Notes: a model not told the origin generated them from the letters alone. Shown: positions 8,117 to 17,958, counted from the first letter of the stretch. The stretch is 64,000 bases of DNA from an uncultured Prevotellaceae bacterium (GCA_946186575.1 CAMHNO010000012.1:1-64000), one strand, 5' to 3'. Translations and numbers: made by a program.

Positions 8117-9955
8117 ATGACAAAACGTATCACTCTGCTCACGATGATGGCTTGCGTGGCTATGATAGCAGCCGCGGTCGAGACTCGATCGGTGACATTC
8201 GACTTTAGCAGCCCCGAGGCTCTGGCGGCGCTTGGCCTGCCAACCCCCACTACAAACAATCCCAACTACTTGAGCGATGAGATTAAGCTTGGCGAAATCA
8301 CTTTCGAGCCAGGTGTCACACTGCCTCGTTCCACCTACTATAACGGGCAGTACACATTCTACACCACCACCGGCAACAAGTTCTCGTTCAAGGCCGACCA
8401 GGGAGCGACAATCACTAAAGTGGAATTCAATGGCTTCTATGATCAGCAACGGTTTACCGCTAACCCGGCAGGATTTGACAGCGGCAATACCTACTGGAGT
8501 GGCAGCACCAATCGAGTGACATTCACCGGCACAGGCGGCAATAGTCTGTTCTCGATGACGGTGACCTATGAGTATGTGCCCTACAACGAGGACCCCCTCG
8601 ACGTGAACTGCGACGGCACCGTGACCAGCGCCGACGTGACGGCTCTCTATAACTACCTTATCAATGGCGATGCCACCTATGTGGCCACCAGCGATGTTAA
8701 TGGCGACGGCTCAATCAACAGCTCCGACGTGACAGTGCTCTACAGCTACTTGCTCAACGGTGAGCACCCATCGGGCATCGACAAGCCCACCTTCAGCCAC
8801 CCTTCGGGCACTGTGTTCACCACTCCCACCGAGGTGATTGTGAGTGCCGCTACAGGTTGTGACATTTACATCACCACCGATGGCACAACACCCACCACAA
8901 GCCATTATTTCGATCATGCGGGCGAAACGCTGGAAGTGATGGTGGGCTTCAACATGACGCTCAAGGCCATTGCCGTGAAAGACGGCAAGTCGAGCCCTGT
9001 GGCCACTGCGGTCTACACCCTCGAGGAGGCACCGCAAGACAATAACGCCAATGCCAACTGGAAGGAGACCTCTTACAACATCCCCCAGTCGGGTGTCACA
9101 GCCACAAGCAGCAGTGCCACCTACAGCCAGGCTTGGCGCATCGAGTATCCGCACATCAGCACAAGCAGTAATAGCATGGTGGTGGTGCATGCTCAGAGCG
9201 GCAGTGGCATCTCGTTATCGCTTGAGCTCGACAAGAGCCAGCGAGCCAACCGCTGGTCTTGCTTCACAATGCACAGCGGTGTGCCTAACAACAACGTGGG
9301 CCGCACCACAAGCACGTTCCACCCCGACGACTACGTGTCATCGGCCTATCAGGTAAACACTAACGAATATACTAAGGGCAACTACACTACATCGACTACT
9401 AATCTTGATGGCAACAACATGACGCTCTTTGCTCGCGGACACATCTGCGCCAGTGAGGACCGTCAGACCACCGAGGCTCAGAACTACGACACCTTTATCA
9501 CAAGCAACATCCATCCGCAGTATCAGGCTCACAATGCAGGCCTGTGGCAGCGCATGGAGGCCAAGGTGCAGAATTGGGGCTATAACAACAGCTTCCGCGA
9601 CACGCTCTATGTGTGCAAGGGGGCTACCATTGGCAATGTCACGCTCAATGGCTCTACCACCTCGGGATTGATTCCCAAGAGCGAGGTGCAGAGCAAGTAT
9701 GGCGTCAACATCACCGGCACTCTGCCCATTCCGCGCTACTGGTACATGGCAGTGCTGTGCCTGAAGAATGGCACCTACAAGGCAATGGCCTACTGGACCG
9801 AGCAAATCAACAGCGCATGCGCCAGCACCTCGTTGGAAAGCTGCATGATTTCAATCGACGAACTGGAGCGGCGAACGGGCATCGACTTCTTCTGCAACCT
9901 GCCCGACGACATTGAGGATGCGGTCGAGGCCTCGTTCACGACAAGCCAGTGGTGA
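8117..9955 (+). CDS. Secreted DNA/RNA non-specific endonuclease with dockerin-like module
   Basis: The ATG at 8117 is chosen because it places a signal peptide (MTKRITLLTMMACVAMIAAA) at the N-terminus; in-frame upstream starts do not. In the 612 residues one sees a beta domain (about 25-155), a dockerin-like pair of calcium loops (DVNCDGTVTSADV and DVNGDGSINSSDV, 162-215), a chitobiase/FN3-associated domain (222-302), and a NUC1-type endonuclease (about 310-612). The nuclease has the RGHICASEDR motif (440-449; His442 the expected general base) and Asn464 as the likely metal ligand. NUC1 enzymes cut DNA and RNA without sequence preference. A paralogue lies at 12285-14168, which suggests nucleic-acid scavenging outside the cell. 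Likely exported to the surface or periplasm. Confidence 0.85.
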   Translation: MTKRITLLTMMACVAMIAAAVETRSVTFDFSSPEALAALGLPTPTTNNPNYLSDEIKLGEITFEPGVTLPRSTYYNGQYTFYTTTGNKFSFKADQGATITKVEFNGFYDQQRFTANPAGFDSGNTYWSGSTNRVTFTGTGGNSLFSMTVTYEYVPYNEDPLDVNCDGTVTSADVTALYNYLINGDATYVATSDVNGDGSINSSDVTVLYSYLLNGEHPSGIDKPTFSHPSGTVFTTPTEVIVSAATGCDIYITTDGTTPTTSHYFDHAGETLEVMVGFNMTLKAIAVKDGKSSPVATAVYTLEEAPQDNNANANWKETSYNIPQSGVTATSSSATYSQAWRIEYPHISTSSNSMVVVHAQSGSGISLSLELDKSQRANRWSCFTMHSGVPNNNVGRTTSTFHPDDYVSSAYQVNTNEYTKGNYTTSTTNLDGNNMTLFARGHICASEDRQTTEAQNYDTFITSNIHPQYQAHNAGLWQRMEAKVQNWGYNNSFRDTLYVCKGATIGNVTLNGSTTSGLIPKSEVQSKYGVNITGTLPIPRYWYMAVLCLKNGTYKAMAYWTEQINSACASTSLESCMISIDELERRTGIDFFCNLPDDIEDAVEASFTTSQW

Positions 9956-10004
9956 TAGCCTTGATTAATGCACAATTCTTAATGCATAATGCACAATTAG
10001 CAGG

Positions 10005-10043
10005 ATGAGACTCGGTAGAATAAAAACTGAGTCTCATTTTTAT
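10005..10043 (+). terminator. Rho-independent terminator
   Basis: ATGAGACTC (10005-10013) pairs with GAGTCTCAT (10029-10037), followed by TTTTATA. It lies 50 bases after the first nuclease gene. AATGCACAATT-type short direct repeats precede it at 9968-9998. Confidence 0.75.
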
Positions 10044-10106
10044 AGGCATTTTAGAGCTTTTTGTTGAAAACGTTCCAAATCAATGCTGAAACTCAATGAT
10101 TTTCAC

Positions 10107-10114
10107 TATCTTTG
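10107..10114 (+). promoter_or_regulatory. -7 promoter box for the secreted protein/nuclease pair
   Basis: TATCTTTG fits TAnnTTTG and lies 30 bases before the ATG at 10144. It follows a terminator, so 10144-14168 is probably a separate transcript from the first nuclease. Confidence 0.6.
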
Positions 10115-10143
10115 CACATTCTTAAACCCAATCTTTGAAGATT

Positions 10144-12264
10144 ATGAAAAAGATATTTCCATTACTGTTTGCCGCCACTTTGAGCATCGGAGTGGGGTGG
10201 GCTCAAGAGTCAGTGTATAAGACATTGACATTTTCCAGTAATACCATGCAGTCTAGTGTTGACGATTACATAAGCACATGGGATAATATCTGTGATGAAT
10301 TCACTTGGACTTTAGTGAATTTCAACAACAACCAAAAAGGCTGGAATTACGTCAAGTGCGGTCGTAAAAATAATGCTTCTGTTGGAACTATTTCAACCAA
10401 AACTGCCATTGACAAAGCAATAACCAAGGTTGTTGTTACTATTGACGCATGTACACTAAGTAAAATTAATTCAACTAAATTGTATGTAGCGTCTAATTCA
10501 TCTTTTACTCAGAATGTTCAAACCATTACACAGAGTGCTTCAGTTGGCTCGATGATATATACTATTTCAAATCCAACTGAAAACATGTATTATAAGCTTG
10601 AATATGATTGTGCATCTGGTTCAAGCAATGGTTTAATTCAAATATCAAAAGTTGAATATTATTATTCAGCAGGCTCCCAAGCCACCGTTGAGGCTCCCTC
10701 TCTTACTGAGGAGTTTACTTTTTGGCCGGTGATGAACGACGAGGCAAGTGCGCAGGTGACGATTACTCCTGCCAGTGGCAACACGGTGCGCTACACTACC
10801 AATGGTAGCACTCCAAGCCGCACCAACGGCACCGAGATTACTGCCGCCACTACCATCACCATTAACGCTACCACAACAGTGAAGGCGATTTCCTACGTTG
10901 GCACCCAGACGAGTGCTGTGGTGAGCAAGACTTACACACTGGGCGAGACGGTGACCGGCATAGCGGCCTTCAAAGGCAAGGCAAGTGGCAGCACAGTGCG
11001 CCTTTACATCCCCGACAATTACAACGCTCGCACGCTTTATTATAATAGTAGTAAGAAGCAGGCCTTTGTGCGCGATAAGACAGGTGCAATATGCATCTAT
11101 AATGTGAAAACCAATCCTGAACTTAAGCATGGTCAGCACATTGCCGGATGGATTATAGGCACTTATACCGAATATAATGGTCTGCCTGAGTTCACGGCAT
11201 CGTCGGCAACCAACAGTTGCTATCTCGTCATTGCCGACCCCGTCACCGAGAGCGAGGTGGAACCAGCCGAGATTGATGCTGACGGCTATAGTAACAAAAT
11301 CGCCGACTGGGTGACTGTCAGGGACTTAAAGATGGGCGAGAGCACCATTGTGCCTTACAACTATTACAACCTCAATGCCAGTAGCTACTATGCTGAGCCC
11401 TATGTGGGTGCCCTCTACGACATCACTGGCATTGCCTATCCCTATAATAGCGAGAGCCAGGTGGTTCCCATCTATGAGAACGGATTCCGCCCCATCACCT
11501 ATGTGGTGGATGCCATGAGGGAGTACAAAAGCCCTGAAGCCGATATCCAGGATGCCCAGGTGCGCTTGAGCCGCTCGCTCAACCCCGGCACTTGGAGCCT
11601 GCTCACGGTGCCCTTCGAAATCGAGGAGTTTGAGGGCGAAGTGCTGGAATACACTGGCGTGACGCTTGGCCAGGTTGGAGCCTATGAGATGAACGGCGTC
11701 ACCTATCCCATTAAAGGCGGTGTGATGCGCTTCGAGGACTATTATGGAAATCTGCAGCCGGGCAAGCCTTATTTAGTGAAACCATCGATGCTGATGGAGG
11801 GCATGACGGTGACTGGCGTGACACTGAAAAGCGCTGCTGCAGGTAGTGTGAGCTACTCGCTTGCTGAGCAGCAGAATGCTCCGGGCATCAACCTGATGGC
11901 AACGGAGACACCCGCCTATGTGGGCGACTACACGCTCGTGGGCACCTATTCGCCCACTGAGCTGGACAAGAACACGTCGACGGTGAAACTCGTCGACAAC
12001 ACCACGCTGAGCTGGACATCGCTCTTGGACAACACCGAGATTTCCGGTACCGAGGCCTACATCACCATCCCCGAGGGGGCTGGTGTGAAGCTCGACCTTG
12101 ATGGCGTGGGTGTGGTGACAGCAATAGACAGTGTTGCTCTCGAGTGCAATGCGCCACAGCAGCAGGCCATCTACAACCTGCTGGGAGTGCGGCTCACGCG
12201 ACCGATAGGCGAATTGCCGCCAGGCATCTATATTGTGAATGGTAAAAAGGTTGTTAAACGTTAA
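10144..12264 (+). CDS. Secreted multidomain protein with chitobiase/FN3-associated domain and T9SS-like tail
   Basis: The ATG at 10144 gives a clean signal peptide (MKKIFPLLFAATLSIGVGWA); an in-frame TTG nine bases earlier is rejected. The 706-residue protein has an N-terminal beta domain (about 25-175), a chitobiase/FN3-associated domain (about 185-270; APSLTEEF ... YTTNGSTPS), a long beta-rich region of unknown fold, and a C-terminal tail (YNLLGVRLTR ... GIYIVNGKKVVKR) like type IX secretion signals. DNA for the first ~180 codons is clearly AT-richer than the rest. Twenty bases separate it from the next nuclease gene, so the two are likely co-transcribed. Function unknown; perhaps a surface binding partner of the nucleases. 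Confidence 0.7.
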   Translation: MKKIFPLLFAATLSIGVGWAQESVYKTLTFSSNTMQSSVDDYISTWDNICDEFTWTLVNFNNNQKGWNYVKCGRKNNASVGTISTKTAIDKAITKVVVTIDACTLSKINSTKLYVASNSSFTQNVQTITQSASVGSMIYTISNPTENMYYKLEYDCASGSSNGLIQISKVEYYYSAGSQATVEAPSLTEEFTFWPVMNDEASAQVTITPASGNTVRYTTNGSTPSRTNGTEITAATTITINATTTVKAISYVGTQTSAVVSKTYTLGETVTGIAAFKGKASGSTVRLYIPDNYNARTLYYNSSKKQAFVRDKTGAICIYNVKTNPELKHGQHIAGWIIGTYTEYNGLPEFTASSATNSCYLVIADPVTESEVEPAEIDADGYSNKIADWVTVRDLKMGESTIVPYNYYNLNASSYYAEPYVGALYDITGIAYPYNSESQVVPIYENGFRPITYVVDAMREYKSPEADIQDAQVRLSRSLNPGTWSLLTVPFEIEEFEGEVLEYTGVTLGQVGAYEMNGVTYPIKGGVMRFEDYYGNLQPGKPYLVKPSMLMEGMTVTGVTLKSAAAGSVSYSLAEQQNAPGINLMATETPAYVGDYTLVGTYSPTELDKNTSTVKLVDNTTLSWTSLLDNTEISGTEAYITIPEGAGVKLDLDGVGVVTAIDSVALECNAPQQQAIYNLLGVRLTRPIGELPPGIYIVNGKKVVKR

Positions 12265-12284
12265 AGCACAAGGAGGACAAGAAA

Positions 12285-14168
12285 ATGAAAAAGACATTAT
12301 TAGTTGCCCTCATGGGCTTGATGACAATTGCTACAGCAATGGCGGCTATCGACAACACTCCTGTGTCGATGACCATATCACTAAAGAACGACATGACTGT
12401 GACCTACAGCGCCACCAACATGGACTCGGTGCGCTTCGTGGGCGGACGATTTGGCGACGCAGGTGCCATTGGCATGAAAATCTACCTCAAAGGCTCTGAG
12501 CAGAGCGTCGACTACCTATACTCGCAAATCAAGAGTGTTACCTATGACTCACAGCCAGTGGCATCGGGCAATATCTTCACCCGTGTCACCAGCACCAGCC
12601 AACTCGTGGCCGGCAAGCGGTATATTCTTGTGTATGAAGGCACTCCTGCCGTGTTTGGTGGCATCTCTAATACAAGTACACCCTATGGCCTTTCGGTAAC
12701 AGACAATGATAATTTTAGTTACACCGATGGCGTTGTTCAGTTGACCGAAGGTACTGCTGCTAAAGTCTTGACACTTGGTGGAACCACTGATGCATGGACA
12801 TTCACTTTGGATAACAATACACTATGTTGGACTTCGGGAAACTCGTTGAATACAGGTTCAAATGGCAATGAATGGTCAATCACGATTGATGAAGACCATA
12901 ACGCTATAATTACTAATAACAATACTTCTGAACGAAGGCTTTGTTACAATACAAGTAGTCCTCGTTTTGCTTGTTATGTACCAGGTCAGCAGAGCGGAAC
13001 TTACAGTCAACCACTTATTCAACTCTATGTGGAGGATAGCAGTGCGGCAAGCACTGTGGCTGCGCCCACGTTCTCGCCTGCTGGTGGTGCCTATACCTCG
13101 GCACAGAATGTGACTATCAGTACCACTACTACTGGAGCGTCAATCTACTATACCACCAACGGCTCAACTCCTAACGCCAATTCTACTCTCTACACTGACG
13201 CCATCACCGTTAGCTCGACAACCACCATCAAGGCCATCGCCATCAAGGACGGTATCTCGAGCACTGTGGCTACAGCTAATTACACTATAGGTCAGGTCTC
13301 TAACGACAATGTCAATGCCAACTGGAACATTGCTGGCACGAGCATCCCCACCTCGAAGGCCGACCCAAGTTTCACCAACCGCAGCACCGACGACTACGCC
13401 TGGCGCTTAGAGTACCCACACATCAACACCGCCAGCGGCAACCAGCGCGTGGTGAAAGCCACCAGCGCCTACGGCATCACCTACTCGCTCGAGTGGGACA
13501 ACGACCTGATTGCCAACCGCTGGACCTGCTACACCATGTGCTCGAAGAACAATGCCAGCAATGTGAGTCGAAGTGACGACTTCAAGGCCGACCCCGTGGT
13601 GACCGTGTCACCATGTGATTCCTATAGCCAGAGCAGCACCTACTCACGCGGCCACCTGTGCCCAAGTGCCGATCGCCTGGCATCGACAGAGCAGAATAAG
13701 CAGACCTTCTTCATGACCAACATGCAGCCACAGTATCAAAATCATAATGGAGGTGTGTGGGCCACACTCGAAGGCTATGTCAGGAGCAAATGGCAACCCA
13801 CCAACAACACCGACACCCTCTATGTGGTAAAGGCTGCCACTATCGAGGATGTTACTCTGGGCAACACCTCGAGCACCGGTATCATCACCACTACCACCGA
13901 CGATGCCTACCACACGCTTGTGGTTCCCAAGTACTTCTACATGGCGTTCCTCTATTTTGAGAAATCTACTAACAGCTACAAGGCCTTCGCCCTGTGGACC
14001 GAGCACCTGAACTCAAACAACCCAAGTGCTGATACTGTGATTAGCAACCGCATCTCGATTGATGAGCTGGAGCGCCGGACGGGCATCGACTTTTTCTGTA
14101 ACCTGCCCGACGACATAGAGGAGGCCGTAGAAGCCACGGCCACCTATTGGGAAAACAGTGGCAATTAG
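12285..14168 (+). CDS. Secreted DNA/RNA non-specific endonuclease
   Basis: This is a paralogue of the 8117-9955 nuclease. The 627 residues begin with a signal peptide (MKKTLLVALMGLMTIATAMA), continue through two beta regions (about 25-250), a chitobiase/FN3-associated domain (about 260-335), and the NUC1-type endonuclease (about 340-627). The active-site motif is RGHLCPSADR (455-464, His457), with Asn479 in MTNMQPQYQNHN as the expected metal ligand. The C-terminal block ISIDELERRTGIDFFCNLP is shared with the paralogue. It lacks the dockerin-like module. Codons about 115-230 are AT-richer than the flanks, suggesting a swapped domain. It should degrade extracellular nucleic acid. Confidence 0.85.
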   Translation: MKKTLLVALMGLMTIATAMAAIDNTPVSMTISLKNDMTVTYSATNMDSVRFVGGRFGDAGAIGMKIYLKGSEQSVDYLYSQIKSVTYDSQPVASGNIFTRVTSTSQLVAGKRYILVYEGTPAVFGGISNTSTPYGLSVTDNDNFSYTDGVVQLTEGTAAKVLTLGGTTDAWTFTLDNNTLCWTSGNSLNTGSNGNEWSITIDEDHNAIITNNNTSERRLCYNTSSPRFACYVPGQQSGTYSQPLIQLYVEDSSAASTVAAPTFSPAGGAYTSAQNVTISTTTTGASIYYTTNGSTPNANSTLYTDAITVSSTTTIKAIAIKDGISSTVATANYTIGQVSNDNVNANWNIAGTSIPTSKADPSFTNRSTDDYAWRLEYPHINTASGNQRVVKATSAYGITYSLEWDNDLIANRWTCYTMCSKNNASNVSRSDDFKADPVVTVSPCDSYSQSSTYSRGHLCPSADRLASTEQNKQTFFMTNMQPQYQNHNGGVWATLEGYVRSKWQPTNNTDTLYVVKAATIEDVTLGNTSSTGIITTTTDDAYHTLVVPKYFYMAFLYFEKSTNSYKAFALWTEHLNSNNPSADTVISNRISIDELERRTGIDFFCNLPDDIEEAVEATATYWENSGN

Positions 14169-14204
14169 AGCGACAAGTGACAGCTTTTTTAAAAAGTAAT
14201 TTAG

Positions 14205-14247
14205 TGGCCGGGGCTCTGCCTAAAGGGAGTGTCGGCCATTTTTTTTT
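14205..14247 (+). terminator. Rho-independent terminator
   Basis: TGGCCG and CGGCCA (14205-14210, 14233-14238) are followed by a run of nine T. It ends the nuclease transcript. Confidence 0.7.
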
Positions 14248-14338
14248 GCTTTTTTCGACCAAAAAGGGAGCTATGTCAAGAAAAAGTAGTATTTTTGGAA
14301 ATTAATTGATTGTTTACCCGCAAAACATACTTGAAACT

Positions 14339-15466
14339 ATGAAGAAATTATTGTTTGCCGCGTTACTGGCAATGCTGGTGCTTCCCATGATCACTGCTCA
14401 GAACGCCGATCAGCAGTCTAAGCGCTATAAGGTCTATGGCGTGATGTTCTACAATCTTGAGAACCTGTTCGACACAATCAACTCCAACGGCAACTACGAC
14501 TTTGAATTTTCGCCCAAGGGAGCCCGTCAGTGGGATGGACGCAAATATTGGATGAAGATTCACAACATGGCCTACGCCATCTCGCAGATGAAGACCGACG
14601 CCACCCCCTATGGCCCTGCCATCATCGGGGTGAGCGAGATTGAGAACGAGACAGTGCTCAAGGACATCTGCCGCGACCCTCAGGTGCGCGACTGGCACCT
14701 GCAGATAGCCCCTTATCACGACAGCCCCGACCGCCGCGGTGTGGACGTGGGAGTTCTCTACAACCCACGCTTCTTCAGAGTGCTCAATGTCACCAACCAG
14801 CGATTGAGCGAGGAGGACTTTGACAAGGCTCGCGAGGAAGCCGACGATGACCGCAAGGGCGACTATGAGTGGAACGACAACTTCCGCACCCGCGACCAGA
14901 TGTGCGTGGTGGGACTGCTCGCTGGCGACACTGTGGCAGTGATAGTCAACCACTGGCCTTCGCGACTGGGCGGTCAGGAAGCTTCGAGCCCCAAGCGTGA
15001 GGCTGCTGGCTACATGTGCCGCCGCACCATCGACTCGCTGGTCGACGTGCATGGCGACAACATTGGCATCATCTTCATGGGCGACCTTAACGACGACCCC
15101 ATGGACAAGGCCTGTGCCGAGGCTGTGGGTGGCAAGCGCGACATTGACGATGTGGACGATGCCGACGACATGTACAATCCCTTCTGGAACGTGCTTGCTA
15201 AGGGTGTTGGCACTCTGGCCTATCGTGGACAGTGGAACCTCTTTGACCAGATAATGTGCAACGGCTTCTTAACTAAATATTGCGACAGCAAGCATAAGCC
15301 GCAGCTCACCTATCTGCGATGTGAAGCGCTCAACCGCGACTTCCTCAAGACGCAAGAGGGCGACCGCAAGGGCTACCCCCTGCGCACCTACAGCAGCGGT
15401 GTGTTCCTCAACGGCTACAGCGACCACTTCCCAACCGAGATATTCCTCGTCAAGGAAGCGGAGTGA
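14339..15466 (+). CDS. Secreted endonuclease/exonuclease/phosphatase-family protein
   Basis: The ATG at 14339 gives a signal peptide (MKKLLFAALLAMLVLPMITA); an earlier in-frame start at 14306 spoils it. The 375-residue protein is one EEP domain with every usual active-site block: NLENLFD, SEIEN (metal Glu), NHWPSR, MGDLNDDP (Asp/Asn) and the terminal SDHFPTE (Asp/His pair). EEP proteins cleave phosphodiesters or phosphate esters; this secreted Bacteroidota type is often labelled endonuclease. Its place after two secreted nucleases supports a role in nucleic-acid breakdown, but phosphatase activity is possible. An acidic insert (RDIDDVDDADDMYN) lies near residue 265. Confidence 0.8.
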   Translation: MKKLLFAALLAMLVLPMITAQNADQQSKRYKVYGVMFYNLENLFDTINSNGNYDFEFSPKGARQWDGRKYWMKIHNMAYAISQMKTDATPYGPAIIGVSEIENETVLKDICRDPQVRDWHLQIAPYHDSPDRRGVDVGVLYNPRFFRVLNVTNQRLSEEDFDKAREEADDDRKGDYEWNDNFRTRDQMCVVGLLAGDTVAVIVNHWPSRLGGQEASSPKREAAGYMCRRTIDSLVDVHGDNIGIIFMGDLNDDPMDKACAEAVGGKRDIDDVDDADDMYNPFWNVLAKGVGTLAYRGQWNLFDQIMCNGFLTKYCDSKHKPQLTYLRCEALNRDFLKTQEGDRKGYPLRTYSSGVFLNGYSDHFPTEIFLVKEAE

Positions 15467-15502
15467 CGCTGCCCCGTAACATTCATCGCCCTGAAACAAA
15501 CT

Positions 15503-15539
15503 AAAAAAGTGCCAGGATTAATCAATCTTGGCACTTTTA
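15503..15539. terminator. Bidirectional terminator
   Basis: AAAAGTGCCA and TTGGCACTTTT pair around GGATTAATCAATC, with A- and T-runs at the ends. It serves the converging EEP and U32 genes. Confidence 0.85.
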
Positions 15540-15588
15540 CCTATTTCTTATCAGGCACTGCTGATTGTTGTGGATGAAGAAGAGGAGA

Positions 15589-16863
15589 TTAGCTATTGTC
15601 AACGGGTTTCCACAAGAACAGCTTGTCGCTGGGCCTGATTTTCTCACCGGTCTTGATTGAGAAGCGCTCGCCCTTGACGGTTTTCTGCACGGGTTTGAGG
15701 TCGACTCTGATTTCCTCAATCGTCATGGGCAGAGCTCCTGTGGTGGGGCCGGTGATGACTATCTCGTCGCCCACGTGCAGCTCGCCTGCTTCCATTTGGA
15801 ACTCGGCCACGCCTATCTTGGAGAAATACCTGATGCCCTTGGCGGCATACACCTTAACATGGGTGGCGCTGGAGCCATATTTCGACGTCCATTCACCCAG
15901 GCGCTGCCCCAGGTAGTAACCATCCCAGAAGCCGCGGTTGAACACACGCGCCAGGCGCTCGTTCCACCCGTCTATGAGCTCCTCGCTGTAGCTGCCATCG
16001 ATGATGGCATTGAGAGCCTCGTTATAGCAGCTCACCACAGTGCGCACATATTCCGGACCACGGGCTCGCCCCTCGATTTTGAACACCTTCACGCCGGCAT
16101 CCACAAGCTTGTTGAGGAAGTGGATGGTCTTCAAGTCCTTGGGCGACATGATGTATTTGTTCTCAATAGCAAGCTCGTCGCCAGTGTCGCGGTCGGTAAC
16201 GATGTAGCTGCGGCGGCAAATCTGGCGGCAGGCGCCGCGGTTGGCACTGGAGTCGGCCTCGTGCAGACTCATGTAGCACTTGCCGCTCACTGCCATGCAC
16301 AATGCTCCGTGGCAGAACATCTCAAGCCTCACAGGTTCGCCGTGAGGGCCGCGCAAGTCGCCATCGGTGATGGTCTCGCTGATGCGAGCCACCTGATCCA
16401 AGTTGAGCTCTCTGGCAAGTACCATCACGTCGGCCCACTGGGCATAATATTTCACAGCCTCGCTGTTGCTCACGTTCACCTGCGTGGATATGTGAACCTC
16501 GACCCCAATGCTGCGAGCATATAGAATCGTAGCCATGTCGCTGGCGATGATAGCAGTGAGATGGGCATCGCGGGCAGCGTCGACTATGCGGTGCATGTAG
16601 TCGATGTCTTCATCATAGATGATGGTGTTTACCGTGAGATAGGTCTTGATGCCTCGCTCGGCGCACCATTGCGCGATGGTGTGCAGGTCGTTGATGGTGA
16701 AGTTCACGCTCGACTTGGAGCGCATGTTCAGGTTCTCGATGCCAAAGTAGATGGCGTCGGCACCACCCTGGTGGGCTGCCACCAGCGACTCCCACGACCC
16801 CACTGGAGCCATGATTTCAAAGTCGCTGCGCGAATAGTTGTTGTTCAGTGTTGACTGTTTCAC
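15589..16863 (-). CDS. Peptidase U32 family protein (TrhP/RlhA-like RNA hydroxylation family)
   Basis: The 424-residue protein matches the U32 family from its first block (FEIMAPVGSWESLVAA) through the conserved Cys-rich EMFCHGALCMAVSGKCYMS and the C-terminal beta domain (ITGPTTGALPMTIEEI). E. coli relatives TrhP and RlhA hydroxylate tRNA uridine-34 or 23S rRNA; others are annotated as collagenase-like peptidases. I favour RNA modification but the exact substrate cannot be told. The start codon is GTG and overlaps the stop of the upstream PepSY gene in GTGA, suggesting translational coupling. Last gene of a three-gene operon. Confidence 0.8.
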   Translation of the reverse strand: MKQSTLNNNYSRSDFEIMAPVGSWESLVAAHQGGADAIYFGIENLNMRSKSSVNFTINDLHTIAQWCAERGIKTYLTVNTIIYDEDIDYMHRIVDAARDAHLTAIIASDMATILYARSIGVEVHISTQVNVSNSEAVKYYAQWADVMVLARELNLDQVARISETITDGDLRGPHGEPVRLEMFCHGALCMAVSGKCYMSLHEADSSANRGACRQICRRSYIVTDRDTGDELAIENKYIMSPKDLKTIHFLNKLVDAGVKVFKIEGRARGPEYVRTVVSCYNEALNAIIDGSYSEELIDGWNERLARVFNRGFWDGYYLGQRLGEWTSKYGSSATHVKVYAAKGIRYFSKIGVAEFQMEAGELHVGDEIVITGPTTGALPMTIEEIRVDLKPVQKTVKGERFSIKTGEKIRPSDKLFLWKPVDNS

Positions 16864-17300
16864 TTGATGAGTTTATGGTCGTTGGTGAAATGCAGCTCGG
16901 TGCCATTGTTGAGCAGAATGGTGATATCGCCATTTTTGATCTCGCGGCTCATGAGCACTACTTGAGTGTCGGGGTAGTTCTCGTTCAAGCACATAAGTAT
17001 CTTGCCAGGCACCATGCGCGAGGGTACGCTCGACTCGCGACAATCCACTATCATCCAATTGCCATCCTTGTCAAAGTCGATAGTAGTGCCGTTGTCGAGC
17101 ACAACGCAGGTGCGGTTTTTCATGTCCTTGCTCTTGTTCTTAGTGGCCTTTACCACTTGTGCCTGGGGAAAATAGGATGTCACCATCCTCTGTGCCAGGT
17201 CGGGTACTTTCTTGAATGGAATCTCAACGATGTTGTCGTCGGCAAGCGCCATGCTTGTCATCATGGCCATGGCGGTAATAATAAGGAAAAACTTCTTCAT
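16860..17300 (-). CDS. Secreted PepSY-like protein
   Basis: The ATG at 17300 begins a signal peptide (MKKFFLIITAMAMMTSMALA); five codons upstream are discounted. The mature ~126 residues carry two repeats with the pattern of Bacteroidota PepSY-like (BLIP-like) domains: VLDNGTTIDFDKDGNWMIVD and LLNNGTELHF. Such proteins are exported; their ligand is unknown. It lies 28 bases after the Skp-like gene and its stop overlaps the U32 start, so the three are co-transcribed. Confidence 0.7.
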   Translation of the reverse strand: MKKFFLIITAMAMMTSMALADDNIVEIPFKKVPDLAQRMVTSYFPQAQVVKATKNKSKDMKNRTCVVLDNGTTIDFDKDGNWMIVDCRESSVPSRMVPGKILMCLNENYPDTQVVLMSREIKNGDITILLNNGTELHFTNDHKLIK

Positions 17301-17328
17301 AGTAGTTGGAATCATTTTTTATTTTAAT

Positions 17329-17958
17329 TTATTTTTCTTGCAAAGGCTGAACTGGTGCGGCATCTTGAGCAGCTTGCTCGCCAGTGGCTGCGCCGTCAAC
17401 CTCGGGTTTGCCATACTGGGTGGGCGCATGCTGAGCATTATAGCGAGCGTTGAGGCCCTCGGCAACCTGGTCGGTTACGTCCCACCTGGGGTTGATAAAC
17501 ATTGCCGACTCCTTGCGCAAGATGGCATCATAGTCGTTGCTTATGGCAAAGTCGGTCAGGAACAGGTCAATCTCGTTGGCAAGTTTGCGTTGCTCCTGAT
17601 TGAGCTGTTGCTCCATGCGCTCGCGCATCGCCTCCATGTCTTTCTGGGCGTTAGTCTGCATCTGCTCCAGCTTCTTCTGGTCGGCCTCAAAAGCCTTTTG
17701 GGTCTTGTACTGGCCGTTCTTGTGCTTGGTTTGCACCTGGTTGTAGAATGTCTCAATCTGGTCGTGCTTCTTCTTGTCGGCAGCCTGAAATTCCTTTTTG
17801 AGCTTGTCTTGAAGCTGGAAGAACTGCTGAGCCACTACATACTGCTGAAAGAGCCTGTCCTCGTCGATATATCTTATGTTGAAAGGTCGGGTCTCGACTT
17901 GCTGTGCTGCAGCGCTGAGCATGAACATTGCCAGAGCCATAAAAATGAACTTTTTCAT
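17329..17958 (-). CDS. OmpH/Skp-family periplasmic chaperone
   Basis: The 209 residues start with a signal peptide (MKKFIFMALAMFMLSAAAQQ) and contain a long charged helical stretch (about 45-130, rich in Gln, Lys, Glu and Asp) forming the coiled-coil tentacles of Skp. The C-terminal 30 residues are a disordered Ala/Gln/Pro tail. Skp proteins hold unfolded outer-membrane proteins in the periplasm. It is the first gene of an operon with the PepSY and U32 genes. It is somewhat longer than E. coli Skp (161), mainly because of the tail. It is not next to bamA, unlike many skp genes. Confidence 0.75.
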   Translation of the reverse strand: MKKFIFMALAMFMLSAAAQQVETRPFNIRYIDEDRLFQQYVVAQQFFQLQDKLKKEFQAADKKKHDQIETFYNQVQTKHKNGQYKTQKAFEADQKKLEQMQTNAQKDMEAMRERMEQQLNQEQRKLANEIDLFLTDFAISNDYDAILRKESAMFINPRWDVTDQVAEGLNARYNAQHAPTQYGKPEVDGAATGEQAAQDAAPVQPLQEK

